From the NCBI GenBank assembly GCA_037318855.1, contig CP134874.1, forward strand, positions 4,155,001-4,219,000: a stretch of DNA of 64,000 nucleotides. Direction: 5' to 3'. Each line of letters opens with the position of its first letter. Within the stretch, counting starts at the first letter, position 1. The translations under genes were made by a program, and so were the position numbers. Under the pieces are notes generated by a model. That model worked only from the letters and a program-made list of their open reading frames with translations, was not told the origin of the DNA and searched no databases. This DNA comes from Candidatus Sedimenticola sp. (ex Thyasira tokunagai) (lineage in GTDB: Bacteria; Pseudomonadota; Gammaproteobacteria; Chromatiales; Chromatiaceae). Below, one piece after another: positions 44,443 through 53,811 of the stretch.

Positions 44443-45671
44443 TTGAAATCCTTGAACATATCTGAAGCGCCTTCAAATACATTGTTCATCAATCCCTCTG
44501 AGCTTTCAATATAGGCAGCCCTCAAACTGTCATTGCTTGTTATGTCTATAGCTCTCTTTAGTATTTTCTCTGTCTCGTTCCATAAGTCTGTCGGGTCCAC
44601 TGGCGCAGGCATGACATTTTCATACAATGCAGATAACCCATGTATTTTGTGAGATGAACTTGCCATCGGTATGACAGGACACCCAACCTTGGCAGCAAAA
44701 ATAAGATGGTGATATCTACCCGATAATAAAAATCTTGACTTCGACAAAATATACGAAATATCCTGATACGAAAACTCAGGCCCAACAAAGTAAGAATCTG
44801 TTAACTTTGCAACATCTCTCAACACTTGATCTTCAATGTCTTTTGCTAACAAAACGGCATTGGGCACAATCTTTTTTAATTCGCAGATCAGATTAACTAT
44901 AGAAGACCTTTCTCTAGTTTTACGAAAGTCCATAGGTAACATACTTAGACTAAAGCAAAAAAATGATTTCTCAATAAATTCTAAATTATCTATTAACTTA
45001 TTTTCCTTGGATTTACCAAGGTTTAGTGAAAGTACAGAATCTGGAATAACCCTTATACTTGACAATTCAGAATAAAAGTTCATTACACTTTTATATGAAT
45101 ACGGTTCTCTAACTGCAATGCCATCAATTACACTAAATACCCTTCTAACCATCGCGGGCAGTATAGAATCAACTGACGTCAGAGTAACGCTTCCATTTAG
45201 AAAATAAGTCATTTTATTCATCTTCATCTTGGCATACCAAAGCATAAATAGCCCTTTTATAGCTCCGATATTATCTCTGTATGTACTCCCTTCCCCATTA
45301 AATATAACAATATCAACATCACGAACTGCACAGATAAAATCTTCGGCACCTTTTCCACCTCTACCACTTGCCCAAAGTTCTGCCACATATTCAAACTCAT
45401 CTGATATCCTCGGTAAAAAGTGGAACTCATCAAACAATTTTTTTGCGACCCTGCTATGGTCATTAAATATTTTCTTACTTAATAGACGGGGTTCACATGA
45501 ATATTTCTTATGCATATAACTATGCGATCTACCAATAATTTCGAAATCTTCAAAAGTATTTTGAAATATATTATTTAGACCATCAATGCAGGCCTTGATT
45601 CCCCAATTTTCATATGAAGCACCATCATTTAATACTAATATTTTTTTCTTACCCATATCATGACCAATCAT
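44439..45671 (-). CDS. polysaccharide pyruvyl transferase family protein
   Basis: This 410-residue protein belongs to the PS_pyruv_trans family, which adds pyruvate ketals to sugars or acts in related surface-glycan steps. Features are KILVLNDGASYENWGIKA at the N-terminus, NGEGSTYRD, DGIAVREPYSYKSV, VIPDSVLSLNLG and GRYHHLIFAAKVGCPVIPM near the C-terminus. Starts at 45671 and 45656 (MGKKKILVL) are both possible. It overlaps the SDR gene. Confidence 0.85.
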   Translation of the reverse strand: MIGHDMGKKKILVLNDGASYENWGIKACIDGLNNIFQNTFEDFEIIGRSHSYMHKKYSCEPRLLSKKIFNDHSRVAKKLFDEFHFLPRISDEFEYVAELWASGRGGKGAEDFICAVRDVDIVIFNGEGSTYRDNIGAIKGLFMLWYAKMKMNKMTYFLNGSVTLTSVDSILPAMVRRVFSVIDGIAVREPYSYKSVMNFYSELSSIRVIPDSVLSLNLGKSKENKLIDNLEFIEKSFFCFSLSMLPMDFRKTRERSSIVNLICELKKIVPNAVLLAKDIEDQVLRDVAKLTDSYFVGPEFSYQDISYILSKSRFLLSGRYHHLIFAAKVGCPVIPMASSSHKIHGLSALYENVMPAPVDPTDLWNETEKILKRAIDITSNDSLRAAYIESSEGLMNNVFEGASDMFKDFK

Positions 45672-46521
45672 TCTTCTTTTGAATTTCTATGTAATCTTTA
45701 ACACTTTTACTTGCTTTCCATCCAAGAGCCTCAGTTTTAGAAGTCACTACATCAGCAGACATTCTATTTCCTTTTCTTTCTGGTAGCATATTAATTTCGC
45801 CACCGAACATTTGCGCGATTTCTTTTATGCTAAATGCCTCATTGCATCCAATACCATATTCATCGCCATACCCATTTTCTCCGACCAAAATTAATCCATT
45901 AATTATGTCATCTATGTGGGTAAAATTTCTTTTCTGGCTACCTGGAGATACAATTGTGAGTGCTTCACCCTTTCTCATTTTCTCATTGAAGAGCGCTATT
46001 AAAGTTGCATATTTACCTGCTCTTATTTCCCTTTTTCCATACACATTATAAAAATACACAATGGCATAAGGCACATTAAACCAAGTCCCATAATTTTCTA
46101 CTATCTCTGTATTTGTTGCCTTTGTCCAAGCATATGGTGACTGGCTTCTCCCCAGCCCACCATCTCCAAATTTAGTACTACTGCCAGCATATATTATTTT
46201 TGAACCAACTTTTCTCGCAAACTCCAATACTGAAAAAATACCATCTTTGTTGTATCTCCATACCAAATCCATGTCATCAAAACTTTGCTCCACTCTTGAA
46301 TATTCTCCTAAGTGATATATGCTGCTAGGTTCAAAATCAATAAGTGTATCAATCTCAGAAGTATTTCCTTCAATATAGGTTACATCATTCACATGATTAT
46401 CTTTAGATCCCGTGAAATAATTATCCAATGAATAGACATCATTATTTTTATCTTGAGCTAATTTTTCACACAGATTTGATCCAATGAATCCTGCACCACC
46501 TGTTACTAATATTTTTTTCAC
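45658..46521 (-). CDS. NAD-dependent epimerase/dehydratase (SDR)
   Basis: This extended SDR modifies an activated sugar. It starts at GTG 46521 in a GTGA overlap with the upstream gene, and an ATG three codons earlier is the alternative. The dinucleotide loop is ILVTGGAGFIGSN. The active-site pair is SSTKF...YAWTKA (Tyr and Lys). YFYNVYGKREI and FTHIDDIINGL are typical of UDP-glucose epimerase-like members. The exact substrate is unknown. Confidence 0.85.
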   Translation of the reverse strand: MKKILVTGGAGFIGSNLCEKLAQDKNNDVYSLDNYFTGSKDNHVNDVTYIEGNTSEIDTLIDFEPSSIYHLGEYSRVEQSFDDMDLVWRYNKDGIFSVLEFARKVGSKIIYAGSSTKFGDGGLGRSQSPYAWTKATNTEIVENYGTWFNVPYAIVYFYNVYGKREIRAGKYATLIALFNEKMRKGEALTIVSPGSQKRNFTHIDDIINGLILVGENGYGDEYGIGCNEAFSIKEIAQMFGGEINMLPERKGNRMSADVVTSKTEALGWKASKSVKDYIEIQKKNDWS

Positions 46522-47675
46522 TTCCCACATCCCAGAACAATCAGTACAAATTCTCTAACTGCACCCTCTCCACCATTTTTAGAGATTATTATAATATTTT
46601 CTATTTTTTTTATTTCATCAATTGCATTATAGGGACAAGCTGCCAAACCGACACTTTCAAGCAGTTCTTTGCAATTTACATCATCCCCTATATATGCAAC
46701 TTCATTTAACGTTATACCTTCTCTGTCACAAATCTCTTTTGCTATATCAAGTTTTCCCTTATGCTCAACTCCTTGATACACAAAATCTAGCTTCATTTTT
46801 TTTGCTCTCCTCTCTACTATCTTTGTATTTTCACTAGTAATTATTCCAGTTTTGATTCCTGCCTTCCTTAAGAGTTCAAAACCTTTACCATCATGAGTGT
46901 TGAACTTTTTAAGCTCTTCCCCATTCTCACCATAATACATCCCTGCATTTGTTAAGGTACCATCCACATCAGATAGGAATAACTTTATCTTGTGTTTAAT
47001 TCTTTTTGGTAATACATACTTCTGCATAAGTTCTTCTTTGATTAACCAATCATCTTCCTCATCTATTTCTACTGAAGTATATTCTTCCATCTCATAAATT
47101 GAGATTTTACCACTCAATCTGTTCCTATATCTCTTTATATTCCCGATGCTATTTATATAAAATGCTCCATTTTCCATAAGAGTACCGTCAAAATCCTGCC
47201 TTCTTGGGCGTTTACTAATTTTATAATTAAGCGGAACTCCTTCACTGCTCCAAAAAAACCTTTTTGTTCTTACGCACGTAAGAACTGAATCTGCACTGTC
47301 TATTTTCAACTTTTCTAATGCTCTATCAAAATCTTTTGTTCTCGTAAGTGGAGAAGTAGCCTGCACCAAAAAAAATAAATCATCGTCTTCGAATTTATTT
47401 TTATTTATAAACTCAAGCATCACAGATTCTGTACTTGATGTATCACTTGCATTTTCTGATTCCCTATCATAAATTCTGACCTTAGCGAAGTTAAAACCAT
47501 TTACTATATCTTTAATTTTATTGCAATCAGTAGCTACATATATCTCATCAATATTCTCGGAATTATTTAAAGATTCAAGGCTCCAATAAACTAATGGCTT
47601 GCCACAAAATTCTTTAATATTTTTAAATGGTATAGATTTACTACCACATCTTGCAGGTATAAATGCTATATTCAT
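46518..47675 (-). CDS. cytidylyltransferase (NeuA-like) fused to HAD phosphatase (KdsC-like)
   Basis: This two-domain protein has 385 residues. Residues 1-225 are a CMP-nonulosonate synthetase: IPARCGSKSIPFKNIKEFCG (nucleotide loop), YVATDCNKI, FFLVQATSPLTRTKDFD and MENGAFYI. Residues 230-385 form a HAD phosphatase of the KdsC/YrbI type: LFLSDVDGTLTNAGMYYG, TGIITSEN and AYIGDDVNC. It is one nucleotide from the NeuB-like gene, so it probably activates and dephosphorylates the same acidic sugar. Confidence 0.9.
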   Translation of the reverse strand: MNIAFIPARCGSKSIPFKNIKEFCGKPLVYWSLESLNNSENIDEIYVATDCNKIKDIVNGFNFAKVRIYDRESENASDTSSTESVMLEFINKNKFEDDDLFFLVQATSPLTRTKDFDRALEKLKIDSADSVLTCVRTKRFFWSSEGVPLNYKISKRPRRQDFDGTLMENGAFYINSIGNIKRYRNRLSGKISIYEMEEYTSVEIDEEDDWLIKEELMQKYVLPKRIKHKIKLFLSDVDGTLTNAGMYYGENGEELKKFNTHDGKGFELLRKAGIKTGIITSENTKIVERRAKKMKLDFVYQGVEHKGKLDIAKEICDREGITLNEVAYIGDDVNCKELLESVGLAACPYNAIDEIKKIENIIIISKNGGEGAVREFVLIVLGCGK

Positions 47676-47676
47676 C

Positions 47677-48558
47677 TTATTTTCTACTCTTCAGCTTATC
47701 TCTTTGAACTTGTTCAATTGGAAGAATTTCATTAACCTTAAAATGCAATGCCGCATAACTGGCATTCAAATCCCTCACAAGTTTATGTAATCCCTGAGGT
47801 TCAAGTGAAGCGGCATGGTCTGTACCCTTCCATGTTCTGTCCTTTGTGAAATGCCTTTCTATCCATCTTGCACCAAGTGTATATGCAGAGACATCAAGAG
47901 CAACTCCTAAATGATGTCCAGAGAATCCAATTTCATAAACTCTATGCCCATATTTTTTGTAAAGCCAATTGATCTCCAAAAGTGCTACGTCTTTAGCTGG
48001 AACCGGATACCCAGATGTACATGAATAAATTACAAGTCTAGATTTTGCCTGATTTGTCTCTTCAAAAAATGAAACTATATCTTCGACTTCTTTTTTTGTA
48101 GTCATACCAATTGATAACTGAACCTGCCCTTGGAATACATCTCTCAGAACTTTCAACATCTCAAAGTTATTATTACAGGCTGAAGGTACTTTCAAAAACT
48201 CTGGCGTAAAAGTAATCATTTCTTTTGCACTGGTAACATCCCACACAGATGTACTATAAATCATTCCTATACTGTCGCAGTATTCCTTTAATTCCATATT
48301 TTGTTCTAGGTTAAACTCTAAGAATTCTCTATGATCTCCATATGTATCACCATACGAATTCTCTGGTACTGGATGCGCGCGATTATATTGTTCATCTGTC
48401 AACAATTCTCTATTTGTCCGCTTTTGAAACTTTACATATCCAGCGCCAGCTTCTTTTGCTAAATCTATTAATTCTTTCGCAATACTCATTTCACCCATAT
48501 GATTGCACCCTATCTCCGCAATAACCTTTGGTACTTTATAATCAAATTCAAATGCCAT
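47677..48558 (-). CDS. NeuB-like nonulosonic acid synthase lacking the SAF domain
   Basis: This TIM-barrel protein of 293 residues condenses PEP with an amino-hexose in sialic/legionaminic/pseudaminic pathways. Motifs are VIAEIGCNHMGEMSIAKELI, GYVKFQKRTN, STSVWDV, KVPSACNNNFEML and GARWIERHFTKDRTWKGTDHA. Family members are usually about 340-350 residues with a C-terminal antifreeze-like SAF domain; here the protein stops after the barrel. The upstream side is an IS remnant, so its native promoter is unclear. Confidence 0.88.
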   Translation of the reverse strand: MAFEFDYKVPKVIAEIGCNHMGEMSIAKELIDLAKEAGAGYVKFQKRTNRELLTDEQYNRAHPVPENSYGDTYGDHREFLEFNLEQNMELKEYCDSIGMIYSTSVWDVTSAKEMITFTPEFLKVPSACNNNFEMLKVLRDVFQGQVQLSIGMTTKKEVEDIVSFFEETNQAKSRLVIYSCTSGYPVPAKDVALLEINWLYKKYGHRVYEIGFSGHHLGVALDVSAYTLGARWIERHFTKDRTWKGTDHAASLEPQGLHKLVRDLNASYAALHFKVNEILPIEQVQRDKLKSRK

Positions 48559-48630
48559 AGTATTTCCCTTGTTTGCTTAGTTGTTTATTCTTTTCCCATA
48601 TTCATAGAAATAACAATCGATGTTGTCTCC

Positions 48631-48666
48631 GCAAAAATAGACTTCTATGCAAAAATAGACTCCTAT
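48631..48666. repeat. two 18-bp tandem repeats upstream of neuB-like gene
   Basis: GCAAAAATAGACTTCTAT is followed directly by the same sequence with one change (TCC for TTC). It lies about 75-110 bp upstream of the NeuB-like start, next to the IS remnant end. Confidence 0.7.
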
Positions 48667-48699
48667 CTGTGCTTCTGAAGGCATACTACTCGACCTAGA

Positions 48700-49888
48700 G
48701 TCCGGTCAGAAACGAGGCATTTCATGAGCGGAGCAAATAACTCCAAATGAACAATATTCCTTAGCGCCCATCTGTCACAACCATCCTTCAACAAACGGGC
48801 AAGATTTATCTGGATGCAGCCAAAACTTCATTCTACGGCGGCCCTCACCCCTGGGAACTACTGATTCCCATCATCATGGGGCAGCATTAGTTAATCAGGC
48901 CGAAACCGTCCTGCCAAATTATGCTAGGTTGTGAGCCACCACTGACGACCAGATATCGGCCTTGAAATGTTCTAGCACTGTCCAGGTACAGCACCCCAGT
49001 CCGTACTCTCGCCACATCTCACAAGCCAGCGGTTTATAGGGCATTACAGCGAGAAGCTTTATGCCAGCCTCTTCAGCATAGCCCAGGGTTTTTCGTATCA
49101 TCTCTATCAAGTCTCAATAGAGCACGGCATTCTTCTCTTTTCCCCGTGTATACCAGATTGCACCTGCACGCTTCTTGACCAACCGCTGATGATCCACATA
49201 ATCAATAGAGGTAATTTAATCAGCCAACTCCTCGGTACGTTTTAGTAACCGAATCAGTGTGCGGGCACTGTCCCATAGCAGGGTATTGTCACTCGGCTCA
49301 TGAATCGGTGTTTCAACCACTGTGCTGTCAATCCGTAGCATAGCGCCGCGTTCCTTCTTGGCCTTGTCCGTACTCTGTAAAAACCGCTGATTAAACTGTT
49401 CCCAGCTGACTGATGAAATGGCACTAATACAGCTCTGAAGCGTCGGATTCTTTGGTGTCCATTCCACTGGCAGACGTGCAAAGGTTCGGCAAGAAACATA
49501 GTCCATCATACAAAAAAACCAGATCATCGTAGCTCAGTTGTCGATACTGCTTCAAAATTGCACAGTGCAATACCGACTTGATCGTTAATCCTTTTCTCCC
49601 CGTTTCTTCTATGTTACGTTTTTAATATCGGCCGCGATCCAGTCGAGTAGTTCTGGATTCTCGTCCAGCCAGTCAGACATCGCTTTCAATTCCCGCCCGG
49701 CATCATGTTCTGCATAGTGTTCGAATATACTGCCTTGGACGGTGCGTTTTTCTCACATTGTTACCTCCTTGTTTTTTGTTTTTTCCTTTTGGTTCAATTG
49801 CTTGTCTAAAAATAATAACCAATTAACCGGGGGGGCATTGATCGCGTTAAATATCAATATTACAATAAGTTAGCGTTTCTGACCGGAC
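48700..49888 (-). mobile_element. decayed insertion sequence with GTCCGGTCAGAAACG ends
   Basis: GTCCGGTCAGAAACG at 48700-48714 and its reverse complement at 49874-49888 bound a 1.19-kb segment holding a broken transposase on the minus strand. The family could not be named with confidence. The transposase resembles ISNCY-type DDE enzymes with a DSTVVETPIHEPSDNTLLWD-style motif. Confidence 0.75.
48919..49770 (-). pseudogene. degenerate transposase of the 48700-49888 element
   Basis: From 49770 down one can read IFEHYAEHDAGRELKAMSDW, then LTIKSVLHCAILKQYRQLSY, then (49216-49527) SCRTFARLPVEWTPKNPTLQ, AMLRIDSTVVETPIHEPSDN and LLWDSARTLIRLLKRTEELAD. These need several frame changes and stops. A last piece lies at 48919-49110 (ADIWSSVVAHNLA). 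No intact frame remains. Confidence 0.7.
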
Positions 49889-50065
49889 ACTATCTAGAGC
49901 TTCGTCTGCAATGCATACATCTTTTCCATAGCACCTAAATCCAGCGTTTTATCGTAAAATGGCAGCTATCAGCTGTCATAGCTTTTCGTGCCATTGTTTA
50001 CTATTGAAAGAACTTACGCTAAAGCAAAAAACTGCAGCGTACCAAGTATTTACTATGCGTATTCA

Positions 50066-51364
50066 CTAAGCCCTTATAATATAAAGCTCAGACTCCCGGT
50101 ATTTTCCACGCGCATCAACGATAAGAGATGCGTTATCACGAATCATTTTATAGTCAAAAAGATCATGATCTGTTGTAAGCACAACGCAGTCATACTCCTG
50201 AAGTAATCCTGGAGTCAACGCTACACTACAGAGATCAAATGCATAATTACGCATTGCAGGAAACTTCGGCACATGGGGATCTGAATAGCTGATCTTTGCA
50301 CCCTTACCTCTAAGCAACTCAAGTATAAGGGCAGCTGGAGATTCCCGCATATCATCCACGTTTTTCTTATAGGCAATACCTAGAATAAGGATTCGACTAC
50401 CATTAACAGCCTTGCCATGCTGGTTCAGACCATCAGCCACCTTCGATACCACCCACTCAGGCATGCTGCTGTTCACTTCACCGGCCAACTCGATAAAACG
50501 AGTATGCACCCCATACTCACGTGCTTTCCAGGTCAGATAGAAAGGATCAATCGGTATACAGTGGCCACCCAATCCCGGTCCTGGGTAATAGGGAACAAAA
50601 CCAAAGGGTTTGGTGGCGGCGGCATCGATCACCTCATAGATATCAATGCCCATCTTATCTGCCACTATCTTCATCTCATTAACCAGGCCGATATTGACTG
50701 CCCGGTGGATATTCTCCAATAGCTTGGTCATTTCAGCAGCCTTGGTAGAGCTAACCATTACAACATTGTCTATTACCTGCCTGTACAGTTCATTTCCTAT
50801 TTCACGACACGGCCCGGTTACTCCCCCACACACTTTGGGAATGGTTCGTGTGACAAAGTCGGGATTTCCCGGATCCTCTCTCTCCGGTGAATAGACCAGA
50901 TAGACATTCTCACCAACCTTGAGTCCTGTTGACTCAACACGCGGCATCAACTCCTCTTCGGTAGTACCGGGGTAGGTTGTGCTCTCCAGAGAGATCACTT
51001 GTTCTTCACGAAGATAAGGGAGTAGGGAATCCATCGTACCAGTGACATAACTGAGATCCGGTTCTCTGTGACGATCCAGTGGGGTTGGAACACAAAGAAT
51101 AAGTGCATCTGCTTCAGTTGCACGAGAAAAATCACAGGTAGCTTCAAAACCCTTCCTCACAGCCACCGAAACTGACTCATGAGAGATGTGCTCAATATAG
51201 CTCTCACCAGAGCTCAGTGTTTCAATCTTGGCTGGATCTATATCAAAACCGATAACCTTGTATCCCACCTCGCAATAGCGCAGTACAAGTGGCAGGCCCA
51301 CATAGCCAAGGCCGACGATACCGATTACGGCAGCTTTAGATTCTAGTTTCTCTTTCAGCTGCAT
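50066..51364 (-). CDS. UDP-N-acetyl-hexosamine 6-dehydrogenase (WbpA/WecC/TviB type)
   Basis: This NAD-dependent four-electron dehydrogenase makes a UDP-N-acetyl-hexosaminuronate. The 432 residues have GIVGLGYVGLPLVLRYCEVG (NAD loop), CVPTPLDRHREPDL, SLESTTYPGTTEE and the catalytic cysteine in PGPGLGGHCIPIDPFYLTW. The overall pattern is closer to WbpA (UDP-GlcNAc 6-dehydrogenase) than to Ugd. It abuts the epimerase gene (1 nt) and ugd, forming a UDP-sugar acid operon. With WecB in the cluster, WecC-type use of UDP-ManNAc is an alternative. Confidence 0.88.
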   Translation of the reverse strand: MQLKEKLESKAAVIGIVGLGYVGLPLVLRYCEVGYKVIGFDIDPAKIETLSSGESYIEHISHESVSVAVRKGFEATCDFSRATEADALILCVPTPLDRHREPDLSYVTGTMDSLLPYLREEQVISLESTTYPGTTEEELMPRVESTGLKVGENVYLVYSPEREDPGNPDFVTRTIPKVCGGVTGPCREIGNELYRQVIDNVVMVSSTKAAEMTKLLENIHRAVNIGLVNEMKIVADKMGIDIYEVIDAAATKPFGFVPYYPGPGLGGHCIPIDPFYLTWKAREYGVHTRFIELAGEVNSSMPEWVVSKVADGLNQHGKAVNGSRILILGIAYKKNVDDMRESPAALILELLRGKGAKISYSDPHVPKFPAMRNYAFDLCSVALTPGLLQEYDCVVLTTDHDLFDYKMIRDNASLIVDARGKYRESELYIIRA

Positions 51365-52390
51365 CTACTCTGCCCCTCCTCTATTGACCTGGTAATAGTC
51401 GACATACCATTTAACAAACTGCTCTACTCCATCAGCCACAGTCGCTTTAGGCTTGTAATCAAAATCTCTCACCAGATCTTCCACATCAGCATAGGTGTCC
51501 GGCACATCGCCGGGTTGGAGGGGAAGCATCTCTTTCACCGCCTCAATACCCAAGTTTTCTTCGATGGCCTTGATATAGTCCATCAGTTCTACCGGATGAT
51601 TGTTGCCAATATTATAGACACGCCACGGCGCTTTGCTTGTAGCGGGATCCGGATTCATCGAATCCCAGTCTGGATTTCCCTGCGCCGGTCTATCAAGGAC
51701 CTTTATCACACCTTCGACAATATCATCGATATAAGTGAAGTCTCTTCGGTGTTTTCCGTAGTTGAACACCTTGATCGCCTCGCCGGCCAACATGGCCCTG
51801 GTGAATTTTTGCAGAGCCATATCAGGTCGATCCCAAGGGCCATAGACGGTAAAAAACCTCAGTCCTGTGGTGGGTAGGTCATATAGATGACTGTAGGTAT
51901 GGGCCATCAACTCATTTGCCTTCTTGGTGGCCGCATACAGACTCAGAGGATGGTCAACATTGTGATGGACAGAAAACGGCATATGGGTATTAGCACCGTA
52001 TACCGAGCTGGAGGATGCGTAGACAAGATGCTCGACATCATTATATCGACACCCTTCCAAAATGTGGCCAAAGCCAACCAGATTGCTATCAATATAGGAG
52101 AGCGGATTTTCCAGTGAGTAGCGCACACCGGCCTGAGCGGCAAGATTGACTACCCGCTGAGGTTTGCATTCAGCAAAGAGTGCCTGAACCCCATCACGGT
52201 CAGCCAAGTCCATGCGGTGATGAGTATAGTTTGGGTGGTCTATATGACGAGCAAGTCGCGCCTCTTTCAGTGCCGGAGGGTAATAATCATTATGGTTATC
52301 GATACCGATCACCTCATCCCCTCTGGCCAAAAGACGAAGTGAAAGCGCCGAGCCGATAAATCCGGCTGAACCTGTGATAAGAACGCGCAT
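51365..52390 (-). CDS. UDP-glucuronate 4-epimerase-like protein
   Basis: This extended SDR of 341 residues is a CapI/GlcA-epimerase type that would turn UDP-GlcA into UDP-GalA. NAD loop ITGSAGFIGSALSLRLL, active-site SSSSVYG and YAATKKANELM, and the family-specific YGPWDRPDMALQKFTRAML are visible. A 1-nt overlap with the ugd stop (TGATG) puts it directly in the operon, so Ugd product is its substrate. Confidence 0.9.
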   Translation of the reverse strand: MRVLITGSAGFIGSALSLRLLARGDEVIGIDNHNDYYPPALKEARLARHIDHPNYTHHRMDLADRDGVQALFAECKPQRVVNLAAQAGVRYSLENPLSYIDSNLVGFGHILEGCRYNDVEHLVYASSSSVYGANTHMPFSVHHNVDHPLSLYAATKKANELMAHTYSHLYDLPTTGLRFFTVYGPWDRPDMALQKFTRAMLAGEAIKVFNYGKHRRDFTYIDDIVEGVIKVLDRPAQGNPDWDSMNPDPATSKAPWRVYNIGNNHPVELMDYIKAIEENLGIEAVKEMLPLQPGDVPDTYADVEDLVRDFDYKPKATVADGVEQFVKWYVDYYQVNRGGAE

Positions 52391-53721
52391 CAGAGACGCT
52401 CTCCTCGGCCGATACCATAGTAGGTAAATCCAAGCTCTTTCATGTGCCCTGGCTCATAGAGATTACGCCCATCAAAAATAACTGCTCTATTTATATTCCG
52501 TTTAATTCTTTCAAAATCGGGACTACGGAAAAGCTTCCACTCCGTAACTACCACCAGCGCATCAGCACCGGCAACCGCCTCTTCCGGGCTAGTAACATAG
52601 ACAAGATCAGAGCGTTCTCCATAGATACGACGACATTCGTCCATCGCCTCTGGATCAAACACCTGAACCTTTGCCCCTCGCGCCCACAGAGACTCCATGA
52701 CCACCCTGCTCGGGGCCTCTCGCATATCATCGGTATTTGGCTTGAAAGCCAAACCCCAGAGGGCGAAAATCTTCCCTTTCAACTCACCACCATAGTGGTG
52801 ATCAATTTTGCCCACCAAGATATGTTTCTGATTATCATTCACCTCAGCCACTGCCTGGAGGAGTTTTGCATCAAATCCCACCTGCCCTGCAGTGCGTTCC
52901 AGTGCGTTGACATCTTTTGGAAAGCAGGAGCCACCATAGCCACAGCCAGGATAGATAAATGAATATCCGATACGCGTATCAGAGCCGATTCCGTTTCTTA
53001 CCTGCTCGATGTCCGCACCCAGCAACTCAGCCAGATTGGCCAGCTCATTCATAAAACTTATCTTGGTTGCCAGCATGGCATTGGCTGCGTATTTAGTCAG
53101 CTCTGCGGAACGAATATCCATCGAGACAAAGCGTTCATGATTTCGATTGAACGGCGCATACAGCTCCTTCAGCAGATTTTCGGCCATGTCGCTGTCCGTA
53201 CCGACCACCACTCTGTCCGGCTTCATAAAGTCATCCAGCGCTGCCCCCTCCTTGAGAAACTCCGGATTTGATGCAACATCAAAATCCACTTCAACACCCC
53301 GGTCCCTGAGTGTTGAGTCAATTCGCTCTCTGACTCTATCCGCCGTACCCACCGGCACAGTAGACTTGTCCACTACCACCTTGTAGTCATCCATGTGCTT
53401 GGCAATAGTTTCTGCCACGGCAAGTACATGCCGCAGGTCTGCGGAGCCATCTTCATCTGGCGGAGTACCTACTGCGATAACCTGAAACAGACCATGCGCT
53501 ACAGCAATGCCGGGGTCAGCGGTGAAGGAGAGGCGGCCAGCAGAAGCATTACGTGCGATCATCGCCTCCAGACCCGGCTCGTAGATGGGCACTCCGCCTC
53601 CGTTGAGCATCTCTATTTTAGCCACATCGACATCCATGCAGACGACATCGTTACCCACCTCTGCCAGACAGGCTCCCGTGACAAGCCCAACATAACCGGA
53701 GCCAAAAATCGTTACTTTCAT
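52390..53721 (-). CDS. UDP-glucose 6-dehydrogenase
   Basis: This enzyme oxidises UDP-glucose to UDP-glucuronate. It starts at ATG 53721 (MKVTIFGSGYVGLVTGACLA), and a frame open to 53760 was rejected as leader. Motifs are VAVGTPPDEDGSADL, DKSTVPVGTA, ASNPEFLKEGAA and the catalytic PGCGYGGSCFPKDV. It is the first gene of the three-gene UDP-sugar acid operon. Confidence 0.94.
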   Translation of the reverse strand: MKVTIFGSGYVGLVTGACLAEVGNDVVCMDVDVAKIEMLNGGGVPIYEPGLEAMIARNASAGRLSFTADPGIAVAHGLFQVIAVGTPPDEDGSADLRHVLAVAETIAKHMDDYKVVVDKSTVPVGTADRVRERIDSTLRDRGVEVDFDVASNPEFLKEGAALDDFMKPDRVVVGTDSDMAENLLKELYAPFNRNHERFVSMDIRSAELTKYAANAMLATKISFMNELANLAELLGADIEQVRNGIGSDTRIGYSFIYPGCGYGGSCFPKDVNALERTAGQVGFDAKLLQAVAEVNDNQKHILVGKIDHHYGGELKGKIFALWGLAFKPNTDDMREAPSRVVMESLWARGAKVQVFDPEAMDECRRIYGERSDLVYVTSPEEAVAGADALVVVTEWKLFRSPDFERIKRNINRAVIFDGRNLYEPGHMKELGFTYYGIGRGERL

Positions 53722-53811
53722 TGGTACTCTGTGCTCTCTAAAAATATCTAAATAAACCAAACCGTCTCAAAATTACAGTTTGGCTACAGTCCTGGTAATC
53801 CCATCCATGGC

